Source of the DNA: JBEKHI01 sp050012355
GTDB lineage: Bacteria > Actinomycetota > Actinomycetes > Streptosporangiales > Streptosporangiaceae
Length of the DNA stretch: 12,641 nucleotides
Assembly: GCA_050012355.1 (NCBI GenBank)
Contig: JBEKHI010000245.1
Span: 1 to 12,641, forward strand
Reading direction: 5' to 3'
Shown: positions 1-6,496 of the stretch, one piece after another
Position numbering within the stretch: the first letter of the stretch is position 1
Layout: every line of letters starts with the position of its first letter
Notes under the pieces: generated by a model
What the model was told of the DNA's origin: nothing
What the model saw: the letters and a program-made list of their open reading frames with translations, nothing else
Databases searched by the model: none
Program-made: the position numbers and the translations under genes

Positions 1-1319
1 GCCAAGAAGCCAGTATCGGTCTCACCAGCGGCAAAAGCCGGATGCCGCAGCACCCGCACCAGCAGGTCCCGGTTGGTACGCGGCCCATGGATCCGCGCAC
101 CAGCCAGTGCGCGGGCCAGGACGCCGATCGCCTCGGGCCGGCTCGGCGCCCAGCCGATCACCTTGGCCAGCATCGGGTCGTAGTGCACCCCGATAACAGT
201 GCCGTCCTGCACACCGGAATCCAGTCGTACGCCCCGGGGCGCCACGTCGAGCACCGGAGTGGTGAACGCTGGCTGGCTGACGCCGACCTCCAGGCGGTGC
301 AGTGTCCCGGTAGCGGGCCGCCAGTTCTCGGCCGGATCCTCCGCGTACAGCCGCACCTCGATTGCCGTCCCACGGGGAACCGGCGCGCGCGAAGGCAGTT
401 GCCGGCCGGCCGCGGCGAGCAACTGAAGCTCCACTAGGTCCAGCCCGGTTGTGCACTCGGTCACCGGATGCTCGACCTGGAGCCGGGTGTTCATCTCCAG
501 GAACCAGAACTCCCCATCCGGCGTGGCGAGGAACTCCACGGTCCCGGCTCCGGTGTAGCCGACGCTCCGTGCCACCGCCACCGCGGCTTCGTACAGCCGC
601 TCGCGTAGCCCCGGCGTCCGCTCCACGAGCGGGGACGGTGCCTCCTCGACGACCTTCTGATGCCGCCGCTGGATCGAGCACTCCCGCTCCCCGAGCACCA
701 GATCGCCCATCACCTGTACCTCGACGTGATGACCGCGCTCGACATAACGCTCGATAAAAACCGTTGAATTGCCAAACGACGCAGCCGCCTCCGCCTCGGC
801 ATTCTTAATCTCCGCGGTCATCGCGGCCAGATCGCGGACCACCCGCATGCCGCGCCCGCCACCGCCAGCCGACGCCTTGACCAGCACGGGCAGGTCGTCT
901 TCGGTCACCGCGTCAGGATCGAGCTCGGCCAGGACCGGTACTCCGGCCGCCGCGACCAGCCGCTTGGACTCGATCTTGTCGCCCATCGCCGCGATGGCCT
1001 CGGGGGAAGGACCGATCCAGGTCAGCCCGGCTTCGATGACGGCCCGCGCGAACCCGGCGTTCTCCGACAGGAACCCATACCCCGGGTGCACGGCATCGGC
1101 CCCCGCCCGCAGCGCCGCGCCCACCAGCAGATCCGCCCGCAGGTAAGTGTCGGTGGCGGCGGATCCGGGCAGCCGGACAGCGGTGTCGGCCTCGCGCACA
1201 TGCGGGGCATCCAGATCCGGATCCGAGCACACAGCCACGGTCTCAAGCCCCAGCCGGTGACAGGTAGCGATAACCCGCCGAGCGATCTCGCCTCTATTTG
1301 CGACCAGTACCCGGATCAC
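1..1319 (-). CDS. Acyl-CoA carboxylase alpha subunit, biotin carboxylase part (3' end outside window)
   Basis: This encodes the ATP-dependent biotin-carboxylating subunit of an acyl-CoA carboxylase; 439 codons are present and the C-terminus, including the expected biotinyl-lysine domain, lies beyond base 1. Visible in order: N-terminal VLVANRGEIARR (about 4-15), the HPGYGFLSENAGFA segment, the ATP-grasp glycine-rich loop KASAGGGGRGM (K148-M158), and the signature EMNTRLQVEHPVTE starting at E275 with catalytic-site E275, N277, R279 and E283, then the biotin carboxylase C-terminal RLYAEDP motif. The GTG start at 1319-1317 overlaps the TGA of the beta-subunit gene as GTGA, and a GGAG lies 7 bases upstream, which settles the start. 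Pairing with the beta gene implies one alpha/beta holoenzyme in the cytosol. Family assignment is secure; the acyl-CoA substrate is not shown by this subunit. All active-site motifs seen are intact. Confidence 0.95.
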   Translation of the reverse strand, partial: MIRVLVANRGEIARRVIATCHRLGLETVAVCSDPDLDAPHVREADTAVRLPGSAATDTYLRADLLVGAALRAGADAVHPGYGFLSENAGFARAVIEAGLTWIGPSPEAIAAMGDKIESKRLVAAAGVPVLAELDPDAVTEDDLPVLVKASAGGGGRGMRVVRDLAAMTAEIKNAEAEAAASFGNSTVFIERYVERGHHVEVQVMGDLVLGERECSIQRRHQKVVEEAPSPLVERTPGLRERLYEAAVAVARSVGYTGAGTVEFLATPDGEFWFLEMNTRLQVEHPVTECTTGLDLVELQLLAAAGRQLPSRAPVPRGTAIEVRLYAEDPAENWRPATGTLHRLEVGVSQPAFTTPVLDVAPRGVRLDSGVQDGTVIGVHYDPMLAKVIGWAPSRPEAIGVLARALAGARIHGPRTNRDLLVRVLRHPAFAAGETDTGFL

Positions 1320-2908
1320 CGGAACACTCCGAAGCCCGCGGGAGCCGGTTCGGGGGCGGTGGCTATCGCGGACAGGGTTAGGCCCAGGATGGTGCGGGTG
1401 TCGCGCGGGTCGATGATGCCGTCGTCGTAGACGCGGCCGGACAGGAACATGGGCAGCGACTCGGCGTCGATCTGCTGCTCGACCGCCGCGCGCATCGCGG
1501 CGTCCGCATCCTCGTCGAACGGGCGGCCCCGGGCCTCGGCGGCCGCGCGGGACACGATCGAGAGCACCCCCGCGAGCTGCTGCGAGCCCATCACCGCCGA
1601 TCGCGCCGACGGCCACGCGAACAGGAACCTCGGGTCGAAGGCCCGGCCGCACATTCCGTAGTTCCCCGCGCCGTACGAGGCGCCCATCAGCACGGTCAGG
1701 TGCGGGACGGACGAGTTGGCCACCGCGTTGATCATCAGCGCGCCGTGCTTGATCATCCCGCCCTGCTCGTACTCGGCACCGACCATGTAACCGGTCGTGT
1801 TGTGCAGGAACAGCAGCGGCGTGCGGGCGGAGTTGGCTAGCTGGATGAACTGGGCGGCCTTCTGCGCCTCGGCGGAGAACAGTACGCCTCGGGCGTTCGC
1901 GAGGACACCGATCGGATAGCCGTGCAGCTGTGCCCACCCGGTGACCAGGCTGGTGCCGTAGAGCGGCTTGAACTCGTCGAAGTCGCTGTCGTCGACCATG
2001 CGGGCGAGCACCTCACGCGGATCGAACGGCTCCCTCAGGTCGGCCGGGACGATCCCGAGCAGCTCATCGGAGTCATGCCTCGGCGGCAGCACCAGCCCGG
2101 GCGGATAGCCCGCCTTGCGGTGGTTGAGCCGCGCCACGATCCGCCGCCCGATGCGGAGCGCGTCGAGCTCATCGGTCGCGTAGTAGTCGGCCAGCCCCGA
2201 GGTGCGGGCGTGCATGTCCGCGCCGCCCAGCGACTCGTCGTCCGCGATCTCGCCGGTCGCCATCTTCACCAGCGGAGGCCCGGCGAGAAAAACCTTAGAT
2301 CTTTCCTTGACCATAACGACGTGATCACTCATCCCGGGCACGTACGCTCCCCCGGCGGTGGAATTGCCGAAGACCAGCGCGATCGTGGGTATCCCGGCGG
2401 CCGAGAGCCTGGTCAGGTCGCGGAACAGCCGGCCGCCCGGTATGAAGATCTCCTTCTGGGTCGGCAGGTCGGCGCCGCCCGACTCCACCAGGGAGATCAC
2501 CGGCAGCCGGTTCTCCCGGGCGATGTCGTTGGCGCGGAACACCTTCCGCACCGTCCAGGGATTACTCGCACCGCCGCGCACGGTCGGGTCGTTCGCCACG
2601 ATCATGCACTCGACGCCTTCGACCACGCCGATGCCGGTGACCACGCTGGCGCCGAGCGGATACTCGGTACCCCACGCCGCTAGCGGGGACAGTTCAAGGA
2701 ACGGCGCGTCGCGGTCCAGCAGCAGCTCGATCCGTTCCCGCACCAGCAGTTTTCCCCGGGCGCGATGACGAGCCACCGCCCGGGCGCCGCCGATCTCCGG
2801 GAGCTTGGCGTATTCGGCGTCGAGCTCGGCGATCTGGGCCAGCATGGCCTCCCGGTTCGCCTTCCCCTCCGGTGAAGCCGGATCGAACGCCGAGCGCAAC
2901 ACGGTCAA
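1316..2908 (-). CDS. Acyl-CoA carboxylase beta subunit (carboxyltransferase), methylcrotonyl/geranyl-CoA type
   Basis: A 530-residue carboxyltransferase that moves the carboxyl group from carboxybiotin to an acyl-CoA, working with the alpha subunit encoded just downstream. Two crotonase-fold halves are visible: the N-half has an oxyanion-hole segment FGNSTAGGAYVPGMSD (180-195) followed by GPPLVKMATGE (210-220) and LGGADMHARTSG; the C-half has MGASYGAGNYGMCGRAFDPR (408-427) and WPSARSAVMG. The GNYGMCGRAFDPRF wording is that of methylcrotonyl- and geranyl-CoA carboxylases rather than propionyl-CoA carboxylases. Length matches the family (about 530). I choose the TTG at 2908-2906: it forms a TTGA overlap with the upstream stop and has GGAGG 7 bases before it. 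A GTG at 2902 is the alternative. The AtuA-type neighbour favours a branched or isoprenoid acyl-CoA substrate, but methylcrotonyl-CoA (leucine breakdown) remains possible. From memory, mycobacterial AccD2 is a similar-sized relative; not checked. Confidence 0.94.
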   Translation of the reverse strand: MTVLRSAFDPASPEGKANREAMLAQIAELDAEYAKLPEIGGARAVARHRARGKLLVRERIELLLDRDAPFLELSPLAAWGTEYPLGASVVTGIGVVEGVECMIVANDPTVRGGASNPWTVRKVFRANDIARENRLPVISLVESGGADLPTQKEIFIPGGRLFRDLTRLSAAGIPTIALVFGNSTAGGAYVPGMSDHVVMVKERSKVFLAGPPLVKMATGEIADDESLGGADMHARTSGLADYYATDELDALRIGRRIVARLNHRKAGYPPGLVLPPRHDSDELLGIVPADLREPFDPREVLARMVDDSDFDEFKPLYGTSLVTGWAQLHGYPIGVLANARGVLFSAEAQKAAQFIQLANSARTPLLFLHNTTGYMVGAEYEQGGMIKHGALMINAVANSSVPHLTVLMGASYGAGNYGMCGRAFDPRFLFAWPSARSAVMGSQQLAGVLSIVSRAAAEARGRPFDEDADAAMRAAVEQQIDAESLPMFLSGRVYDDGIIDPRDTRTILGLTLSAIATAPEPAPAGFGVFR

Positions 2909-4569
2909 AGCAGCTCCTCCGGGATGTCGGCGAACCGGGAGCGGAGCAGTTCGCCGAGCGCCTTGGCCTGCGGGTCGAAGCGGGCGTTGTACGCGACGCC
3001 CTCGCCGAGCAGGCCGTGGACGACGATGTTGACTGCCCGCAGGTTGGGCAGCAGGTACCGCTCCAGCTCGAGCCCGGCGGTCTCGGGCAGCAGCTCGCGC
3101 ACCCGGTCCAAGGTCAGGAACTCGGCCAGCCATGGCCACGCGTTGTCCTCCGCTACCCAGACACCGAGGTTGGCGTCGCCGCCCTTGTCCCCGCTGCGGG
3201 CGCCAACCAGCCGGCCGAGGGGGACGCGGCGGATGGAGCCTCGCCGTTTTGATATAGGGACAACCGGGGTGGGTACGGGGGCCAGCGCGTATGCGGCGGG
3301 GACCGCGGGCGGCGAGGGCGGGATCTGGATCTGGCTGCCGTCCGGGAGCACGGCAACGTGCGGTACGACGCTGGCGGGGACCGGGGCCGAGCGGAACACG
3401 CCGTACGGCTTGGCGGGACCGGGCGGGGCGGTCAGGTGGAAACCGGGGTAGCTGCCCAGCGCCAGGTGCACCGCGGCGTCGGAGAAGCGGCGGCCTACCT
3501 CGTCCTGATCCTTACCGCGGGCGACGCAGTGCAGCAGGGCGCTGGCGGTCTCGGCGCTGTCGGCGTCCTGGTGGTCGGTGCGGGCCAGCGTCCAGGTCAG
3601 ATCGCCGGGCAGCTGGCGCCGGACCAGATCGGCCTTGGCCTCGATGTCCAGGCCGGTGAGCACGAACGTGACCTCGTTGCGGTAGCCGCCGAGCTCGCTG
3701 ATCCCGGCCTTGAGCGTGTCCGGCGGTGGCTCGCCGCGGACATTGCTGATCTTGACTCGGTCTTTGCCGTCGGGCTCGAGCCGGACCGAGTCCAGCCGCA
3801 GCACGGCGTCGGGGCCAGCGTAGCGGGCACCGGTGACCTCGTAGAGGAGCTGGGCGGTGACGGTGCCCGTGGTCACGGCGCCGCCGGTGCCTTCCGGTTT
3901 GGTGATCACGGAGGACCCGTCGGGCTCGATCTCGGCGATCGGGAAGCCGGGGTGGTCGAGGTTCTCGATGCTGCGGAAGAAGGCGTAGTTTCCGCCGGTC
4001 GCCTGGGTGCCGCACTCGATGACGTGCCCGGCCGCCATGGCACCCGCGATCTTGTCCAGGTCTCGCGGTGACCAGCCGTAGTGGGCCGCGGCGGGTCCGA
4101 CGACGAGAGACGCGTCGGTGACCCGGCCGGTCACCACGACGTCGGCTTGGTTGTTGAGGCACTCGGCGATGCCGAACGCGCCGAGGTAAGCGTTCGCGGC
4201 CAGCGGCTCGCCCAGGCCGAGTTCGGCGGCGCGGTGGGTCAGGTCGTCGCCTTCGACGTACGCGATGCTGAGATCGCTTAGCTCACTGAGCCTGGCCGCT
4301 AGGCCGGCCGGGTTGAGGCCTCCGGCGTTGACGACGAGCCGGACTCCTTTGCCGGCGACCAGCTCCATGCAGTCCTGGAACTGGGCGACGAAGGTGCGGG
4401 CGTAGCCTCTTGCCGGGTCCTTGGCCTTGTCGCGGGCCAGGATCAGCATGGTCAGCTCGGCTAGGTAGTCGCCGGTGATGACGTCCACGTCCGCCGTTTC
4501 GAGCAGCTCGCGGAAGGCTTCCGGCCGGTCGCCGTAAAATCCGGAGGCGTTGGCGATGCGGATCGTCAT
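2905..4569 (-). CDS. AtuA family protein (acyclic terpene utilisation, formerly DUF1446)
   Basis: A 554-residue protein matching the AtuA family, named for the atu cluster for acyclic terpene use in Pseudomonas; its biochemical reaction is not established. Visible: N-terminal IANASGFYGDRPEA (5-18) with the ITGDYLAELTM motif (31-41), VNAGGLNP (80-87), VVVTGRVTDASL (144-155), HYGW (163-166), HVIECGTQATGGNY (182-195) and KPEGTGGAVTTGTVTAQLLYE (224-244) typical of the AtuA core. A proline-rich linker at about 416-440 leads to a C-terminal domain with GARSGDKGGDANLGVW (456-471) and a conserved NLRAVNIVVHGLLGEGV region (509-525). The ATG at 4569-4567 overlaps the upstream TGA as ATGA; the Shine-Dalgarno (AGGA, about 10 bases upstream) is weak, so translation may depend on coupling. 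Its position between the DinB-like gene and the carboxylase genes supports a role in degrading a carboxylated acyl-CoA or its precursor. No defect seen. Confidence 0.93.
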   Translation of the reverse strand: MTIRIANASGFYGDRPEAFRELLETADVDVITGDYLAELTMLILARDKAKDPARGYARTFVAQFQDCMELVAGKGVRLVVNAGGLNPAGLAARLSELSDLSIAYVEGDDLTHRAAELGLGEPLAANAYLGAFGIAECLNNQADVVVTGRVTDASLVVGPAAAHYGWSPRDLDKIAGAMAAGHVIECGTQATGGNYAFFRSIENLDHPGFPIAEIEPDGSSVITKPEGTGGAVTTGTVTAQLLYEVTGARYAGPDAVLRLDSVRLEPDGKDRVKISNVRGEPPPDTLKAGISELGGYRNEVTFVLTGLDIEAKADLVRRQLPGDLTWTLARTDHQDADSAETASALLHCVARGKDQDEVGRRFSDAAVHLALGSYPGFHLTAPPGPAKPYGVFRSAPVPASVVPHVAVLPDGSQIQIPPSPPAVPAAYALAPVPTPVVPISKRRGSIRRVPLGRLVGARSGDKGGDANLGVWVAEDNAWPWLAEFLTLDRVRELLPETAGLELERYLLPNLRAVNIVVHGLLGEGVAYNARFDPQAKALGELLRSRFADIPEELL

Positions 4570-5042
4570 GCCCGCGGTTTCCTGCCCGCTCCGGGTGGTC
4601 CGGCGAATGCCTGGGCGATGTCCAGCCAGCGTTCCGCGTCCGGGCCGGTGGCCATCGAGGTCGGGCTCATCGTGGTCATGAACCACGGGAGCCGGGTGCC
4701 TGCTGGCAGTGCCTCGAGGGCTCGGGCTAGGTCCGCGCGTCCTTGGCGCCAGCTTCGCAGCAGGGTCGACGGCGGGTCTGACGAGCCTTCCGCCGCGGCG
4801 CCGTCGATGGTCACCTCTCCGGTGAGCATCTGGTTGAGTGTGACCGCGAAGGCCTCGGGATCGGTCGCGGAACAGAACGCCTGGCCGTCGGTCCAGGTCA
4901 GATGCGCGATCTGATGCGCGATCGTCCAGCCCGGCGCGGGGGTCGGCAGGTTCCAGGCCGCGTCATCGAGGCCTTGGACCGCCGCGTCGAGCCAGGCGCT
5001 CTCATCGGCGAGATCGGCAACCACTTCTGTTAGCGCGACCAC
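4566..5042 (-). CDS. TIGR03084-like DinB-fold protein, apparently shortened by an internal in-frame deletion
   Basis: A 158-residue protein. The N-terminal part matches the TIGR03084 family (DinB/mycothiol-dependent maleylpyruvate isomerase-like, putative metal binding): PTPAPGWTIAHQIAHLTWTD (33-52), with H43 and H47 as likely metal ligands, then a helical region ending LPWFMTTMSPTSMAT (118-132). The C-terminus GPDAERWLDIAQAFAGPP (133-150) is, as I recall the family, the normal extreme C-terminal motif. Relatives are about 260 residues and carry between these two blocks a stretch that begins with an ARLMETWAHGQD-like motif holding a third histidine. Here the two blocks are joined directly at about base 4647, so roughly 100 residues are missing although the frame is open. 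The product is probably inactive or altered. The GTG start at 5042-5040 has a perfect AGGAGG (5050-5055) 7 bases upstream. First gene of the operon, divergent from the TetR gene; the missing segment is from family memory, not alignment. Confidence 0.82.
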   Translation of the reverse strand: MVALTEVVADLADESAWLDAAVQGLDDAAWNLPTPAPGWTIAHQIAHLTWTDGQAFCSATDPEAFAVTLNQMLTGEVTIDGAAAEGSSDPPSTLLRSWRQGRADLARALEALPAGTRLPWFMTTMSPTSMATGPDAERWLDIAQAFAGPPGAGRKPRA

Positions 5043-5049
5043 GGTGTCA

Positions 5050-5055
5050 CCTCCT
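5050..5055 (-). promoter_or_regulatory. Strong Shine-Dalgarno of the operon's first gene
   Basis: AGGAGG followed by 7 bases and GTG (5042). It fixes the start of the DinB-like gene even though the frame is open further upstream on the minus strand through the TetR gene. Confidence 0.8.
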
Positions 5056-5059
5056 AGCC

Positions 5060-5073
5060 GGACAAGTATGTCC
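5060..5073. promoter_or_regulatory. Candidate TetR operator palindrome
   Basis: GGACA-AGTA-TGTCC is a perfect inverted repeat (5-base arms, 4-base centre). It lies over the candidate -10 of the leftward operon and between that operon and the divergent TetR gene, the usual place for a local repressor site. TetR-family proteins bind such palindromes as dimers; binding by the neighbouring regulator is inference. Confidence 0.45.
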
Positions 5074-5094
5074 ATCCAGATCGGCAGAAAACAA
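5065..5094 (-). promoter_or_regulatory. Candidate promoter for the leftward acyl-CoA carboxylase operon
   Basis: On the minus strand a TTGTTT (5089-5094) and a CATACT (5065-5070) are separated by 18 bases, a plausible sigma-70-like -35/-10 pair with 3 of 6 and 4 of 6 consensus matches. A start of transcription near 5058 would give a very short leader carrying the AGGAGG site. The match is moderate and this is inferred only from spacing and position in the divergent spacer. Confidence 0.4.
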
Positions 5095-5115
5095 GCGGCG
5101 GTGCTGCTTTTTTCT

Positions 5116-5132
5116 TGCCGCGTTGTGCGGCA
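5116..5132. promoter_or_regulatory. Second inverted repeat in the divergent spacer
   Basis: TGCCGC-GTTGT-GCGGCA has 6-base perfect arms and lies 19 bases before the TetR ATG. It could be a further operator, an autoregulatory site or a small hairpin in the TetR leader. It does not share the sequence of the GGACA/TGTCC palindrome, which weakens the case for the same protein binding both. Confidence 0.25.
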
Positions 5133-5151
5133 CGATGGATCGGTGCCCGTC

Positions 5152-6165
5152 ATGCTCAAACAGGATCGCAGCCGCGCCACCCACGACCGCCTGCTAGAGG
5201 CCGCCGTGGCCTCGCTCGCCGAGTCCGGCTGGGCACGGACGACGGTGGCGAGCGTGGCCGCTCGGGCCGGGGTGTCACGGGGCGCGGCGCAGCACCACTT
5301 CCGTACCCGGGAGGATCTCGGTACCGCCTCCATCAGGTACATGAGCGAGGTCCGGCTGGGCCAGGTGCGCGCGACACTCGGGGTCCCGCCTTCGGGGGCG
5401 AACCGGACCCGGTGGGCACTCGACCAGATCTGCGCCATCTACACCAGCACGCTGTTCACCGCCGCGCTGCACGTGTGGTCCGAGGCCGCGGTGGACGCCG
5501 GGCTCCGGGCCCAGGTGATACCGCTGGAACGCGTGCTGGCCCGGGAGGCGTATCACCTCGCGGTGACCCTGCTCGACGTCGATGGCGACGACGCGCATGT
5601 CCGCGCGGTGGTGTCGGGGATCCTGGACCTCGCGCGCGGACTCGGCTTGGCCAACGTCCTCACCGACGACAGCGGGCGGCGGGCGCGGATACTCGACACC
5701 TGGGCGGAGCAACTCGACCTGGCACTGGCCGCTCGCTTATCGTCAGTGCCTCGGCAGCACTCCCAGCACGGTCAGCCCCTGCAGGAACAGCTCGACACCG
5801 ACCGCTGCCAGCAGCATGCCGAGCAGTCTGGACAGCACCTCGAAGGTGGTCGCGTGCACCCGGCGCATTGCCGGGCCGAGCACGATCATGCAGAGCGCGT
5901 TGACCGCCGCGACCGCCGCGAACGCCCCAGCCACCGTGGAACGCCAGCCCCAGCCGCCAGCGCTCAGCGATTCCACCAGCACCGCGGTTACCCCGAGCGG
6001 ACTCACGACGTACGGCAGCAGCAGTTCCCTGAACCCGCTGATGACCGGGTGGGCGGGGGTGACATGCTCCCCTTCTTCCGAGCCGAGTTCCAGTCCGAGG
6101 TGCAGGCCGAGCACCAGCCCGACCGCGTAGATGAAGAAGATAAGCCCACCTGCCAGCTCCACTGA
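5152..6165 (+). CDS. TetR/AcrR family transcriptional regulator with an abnormal antisense-encoded C-terminal extension
   Basis: Residues 1 to about 198 are a complete TetR-type repressor: the DNA-binding domain runs from SRATHDRLLEAAVASLAESG (7-26) through the helix-turn-helix TVASVAARAGVSRGAAQHHF, and the ligand/dimer domain ends at DTWAEQLDLALAARLS. Relatives end about here, but this frame has no stop and continues about 140 codons to TGA at 6163-6165, all of it antisense to the MarC-family gene and giving a Gln/His/Arg-rich, fold-less tail. Either the native stop was lost or the gene end was rearranged. I place the start at ATG 5152; a GTG at 5143 is close and neither has a clear ribosome site. 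The frame is also open back to 5044, but that part covers the divergent operator region. Divergent placement suggests control of the carboxylase operon. A rare TTA leucine codon sits at codon 196. Confidence 0.8.
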   Translation: MLKQDRSRATHDRLLEAAVASLAESGWARTTVASVAARAGVSRGAAQHHFRTREDLGTASIRYMSEVRLGQVRATLGVPPSGANRTRWALDQICAIYTSTLFTAALHVWSEAAVDAGLRAQVIPLERVLAREAYHLAVTLLDVDGDDAHVRAVVSGILDLARGLGLANVLTDDSGRRARILDTWAEQLDLALAARLSSVPRQHSQHGQPLQEQLDTDRCQQHAEQSGQHLEGGRVHPAHCRAEHDHAERVDRRDRRERPSHRGTPAPAASAQRFHQHRGYPERTHDVRQQQFPEPADDRVGGGDMLPFFRAEFQSEVQAEHQPDRVDEEDKPTCQLH

Positions 6166-6381
6166 CTCGGTGCTTATGTGGAAGATTCCGGTGAGCCAGG
6201 GCGCCGCCCACGCGCACGCTGTGCCGACCACGATGGCCGCCAGACTGGATAGGAGCGCCACCCGGTGTGCCGTCTGGGTCTCCTCGCGCCGGGCGACCGG
6301 CGCGAACGCGAGCAGTACCTTCTGCGGGCCGAGCAGCGCGAGGAACGTGCCGAACGTGCTGGCGAGCGTGAGGCTGTCCAT
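5743..6381 (-). CDS. MarC family integral membrane protein
   Basis: A 212-residue polytopic inner-membrane protein of the MarC/UPF0056 family, whose physiological role is unsettled. About six hydrophobic segments are visible at roughly 4-29, 41-63, 75-96, 120-138, 148-170 and 182-208. Family-like stretches are GIFHISTESVELAGGLIFFI (65-84) and LLPYVVSPLGVTAVLV (121-136), the second corresponding to the usual PL..GPGAI segment, here with Ser-Pro-Leu-Gly in place of Gly-Pro-Gly. Length is normal for the family. The start is not well settled: ATG at 6381-6379 gives the expected N-terminus but has only GGCGG directly before it, whereas the good GGAGG (6400-6404) is spaced for an out-of-frame ATG at 6392. 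The gene converges on the TetR gene and overlaps its extended frame by 423 bases. I see no functional tie to the neighbours. Confidence 0.85.
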   Translation of the reverse strand: MDSLTLASTFGTFLALLGPQKVLLAFAPVARREETQTAHRVALLSSLAAIVVGTACAWAAPWLTGIFHISTESVELAGGLIFFIYAVGLVLGLHLGLELGSEEGEHVTPAHPVISGFRELLLPYVVSPLGVTAVLVESLSAGGWGWRSTVAGAFAAVAAVNALCMIVLGPAMRRVHATTFEVLSRLLGMLLAAVGVELFLQGLTVLGVLPRH

Positions 6382-6496
6382 CCGCCGATCATGTCGCACC
6401 CTCCGGCCCCGACCCGCGAGGCGGGGCGGTGACGGCGGGAACTCTGTATGCGATGCTGAAGGCGAATCCCTTCGGCGCGGATGGGAGCGATTGCCA
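6382..6496. promoter_or_regulatory. Divergent spacer between the MarC-family gene and the esterase gene
   Basis: These 115 bases should hold promoters for both genes. I see no convincing -35/-10 pair on either strand. A short GC-rich hairpin (CCCGC-GAG-GCGGG, 6413-6425) and a GGGAG (6483-6487) before the esterase start are the only visible signals. Confidence 0.35.

Noticed and set aside
2909..3139. Longer open frame upstream of the carboxylase beta gene (start possible at 3139)
   Set aside because: The extra 77 residues are an Arg/Pro-rich read of the end of the AtuA-family gene in another frame; the TTG at 2908 has the Shine-Dalgarno and the stop overlap.
3358..4071. 237-codon plus-strand frame opposite the AtuA-family gene
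   Set aside because: Opposite a conserved coding sequence, low-complexity Gly/Val/Arg composition, no ribosome site.
5043..5438. Open frame extending the DinB-like gene to 5438
   Set aside because: It crosses the divergent promoter and the TetR coding region antisense; AGGAGG-GTG at 5042 is the clear start.
6413..6425. CCCGC-GAG-GCGGG as a terminator or operator
   Set aside because: The 3-base loop and 5-base GC arms are readily met by chance at this base composition, and its position between divergent genes does not fit a terminator.
6131..6496. Open frame extending the esterase upstream to 6131
   Set aside because: This part is antisense to the MarC-family gene and has no esterase-like sequence; a signal peptide starts exactly at 6497.
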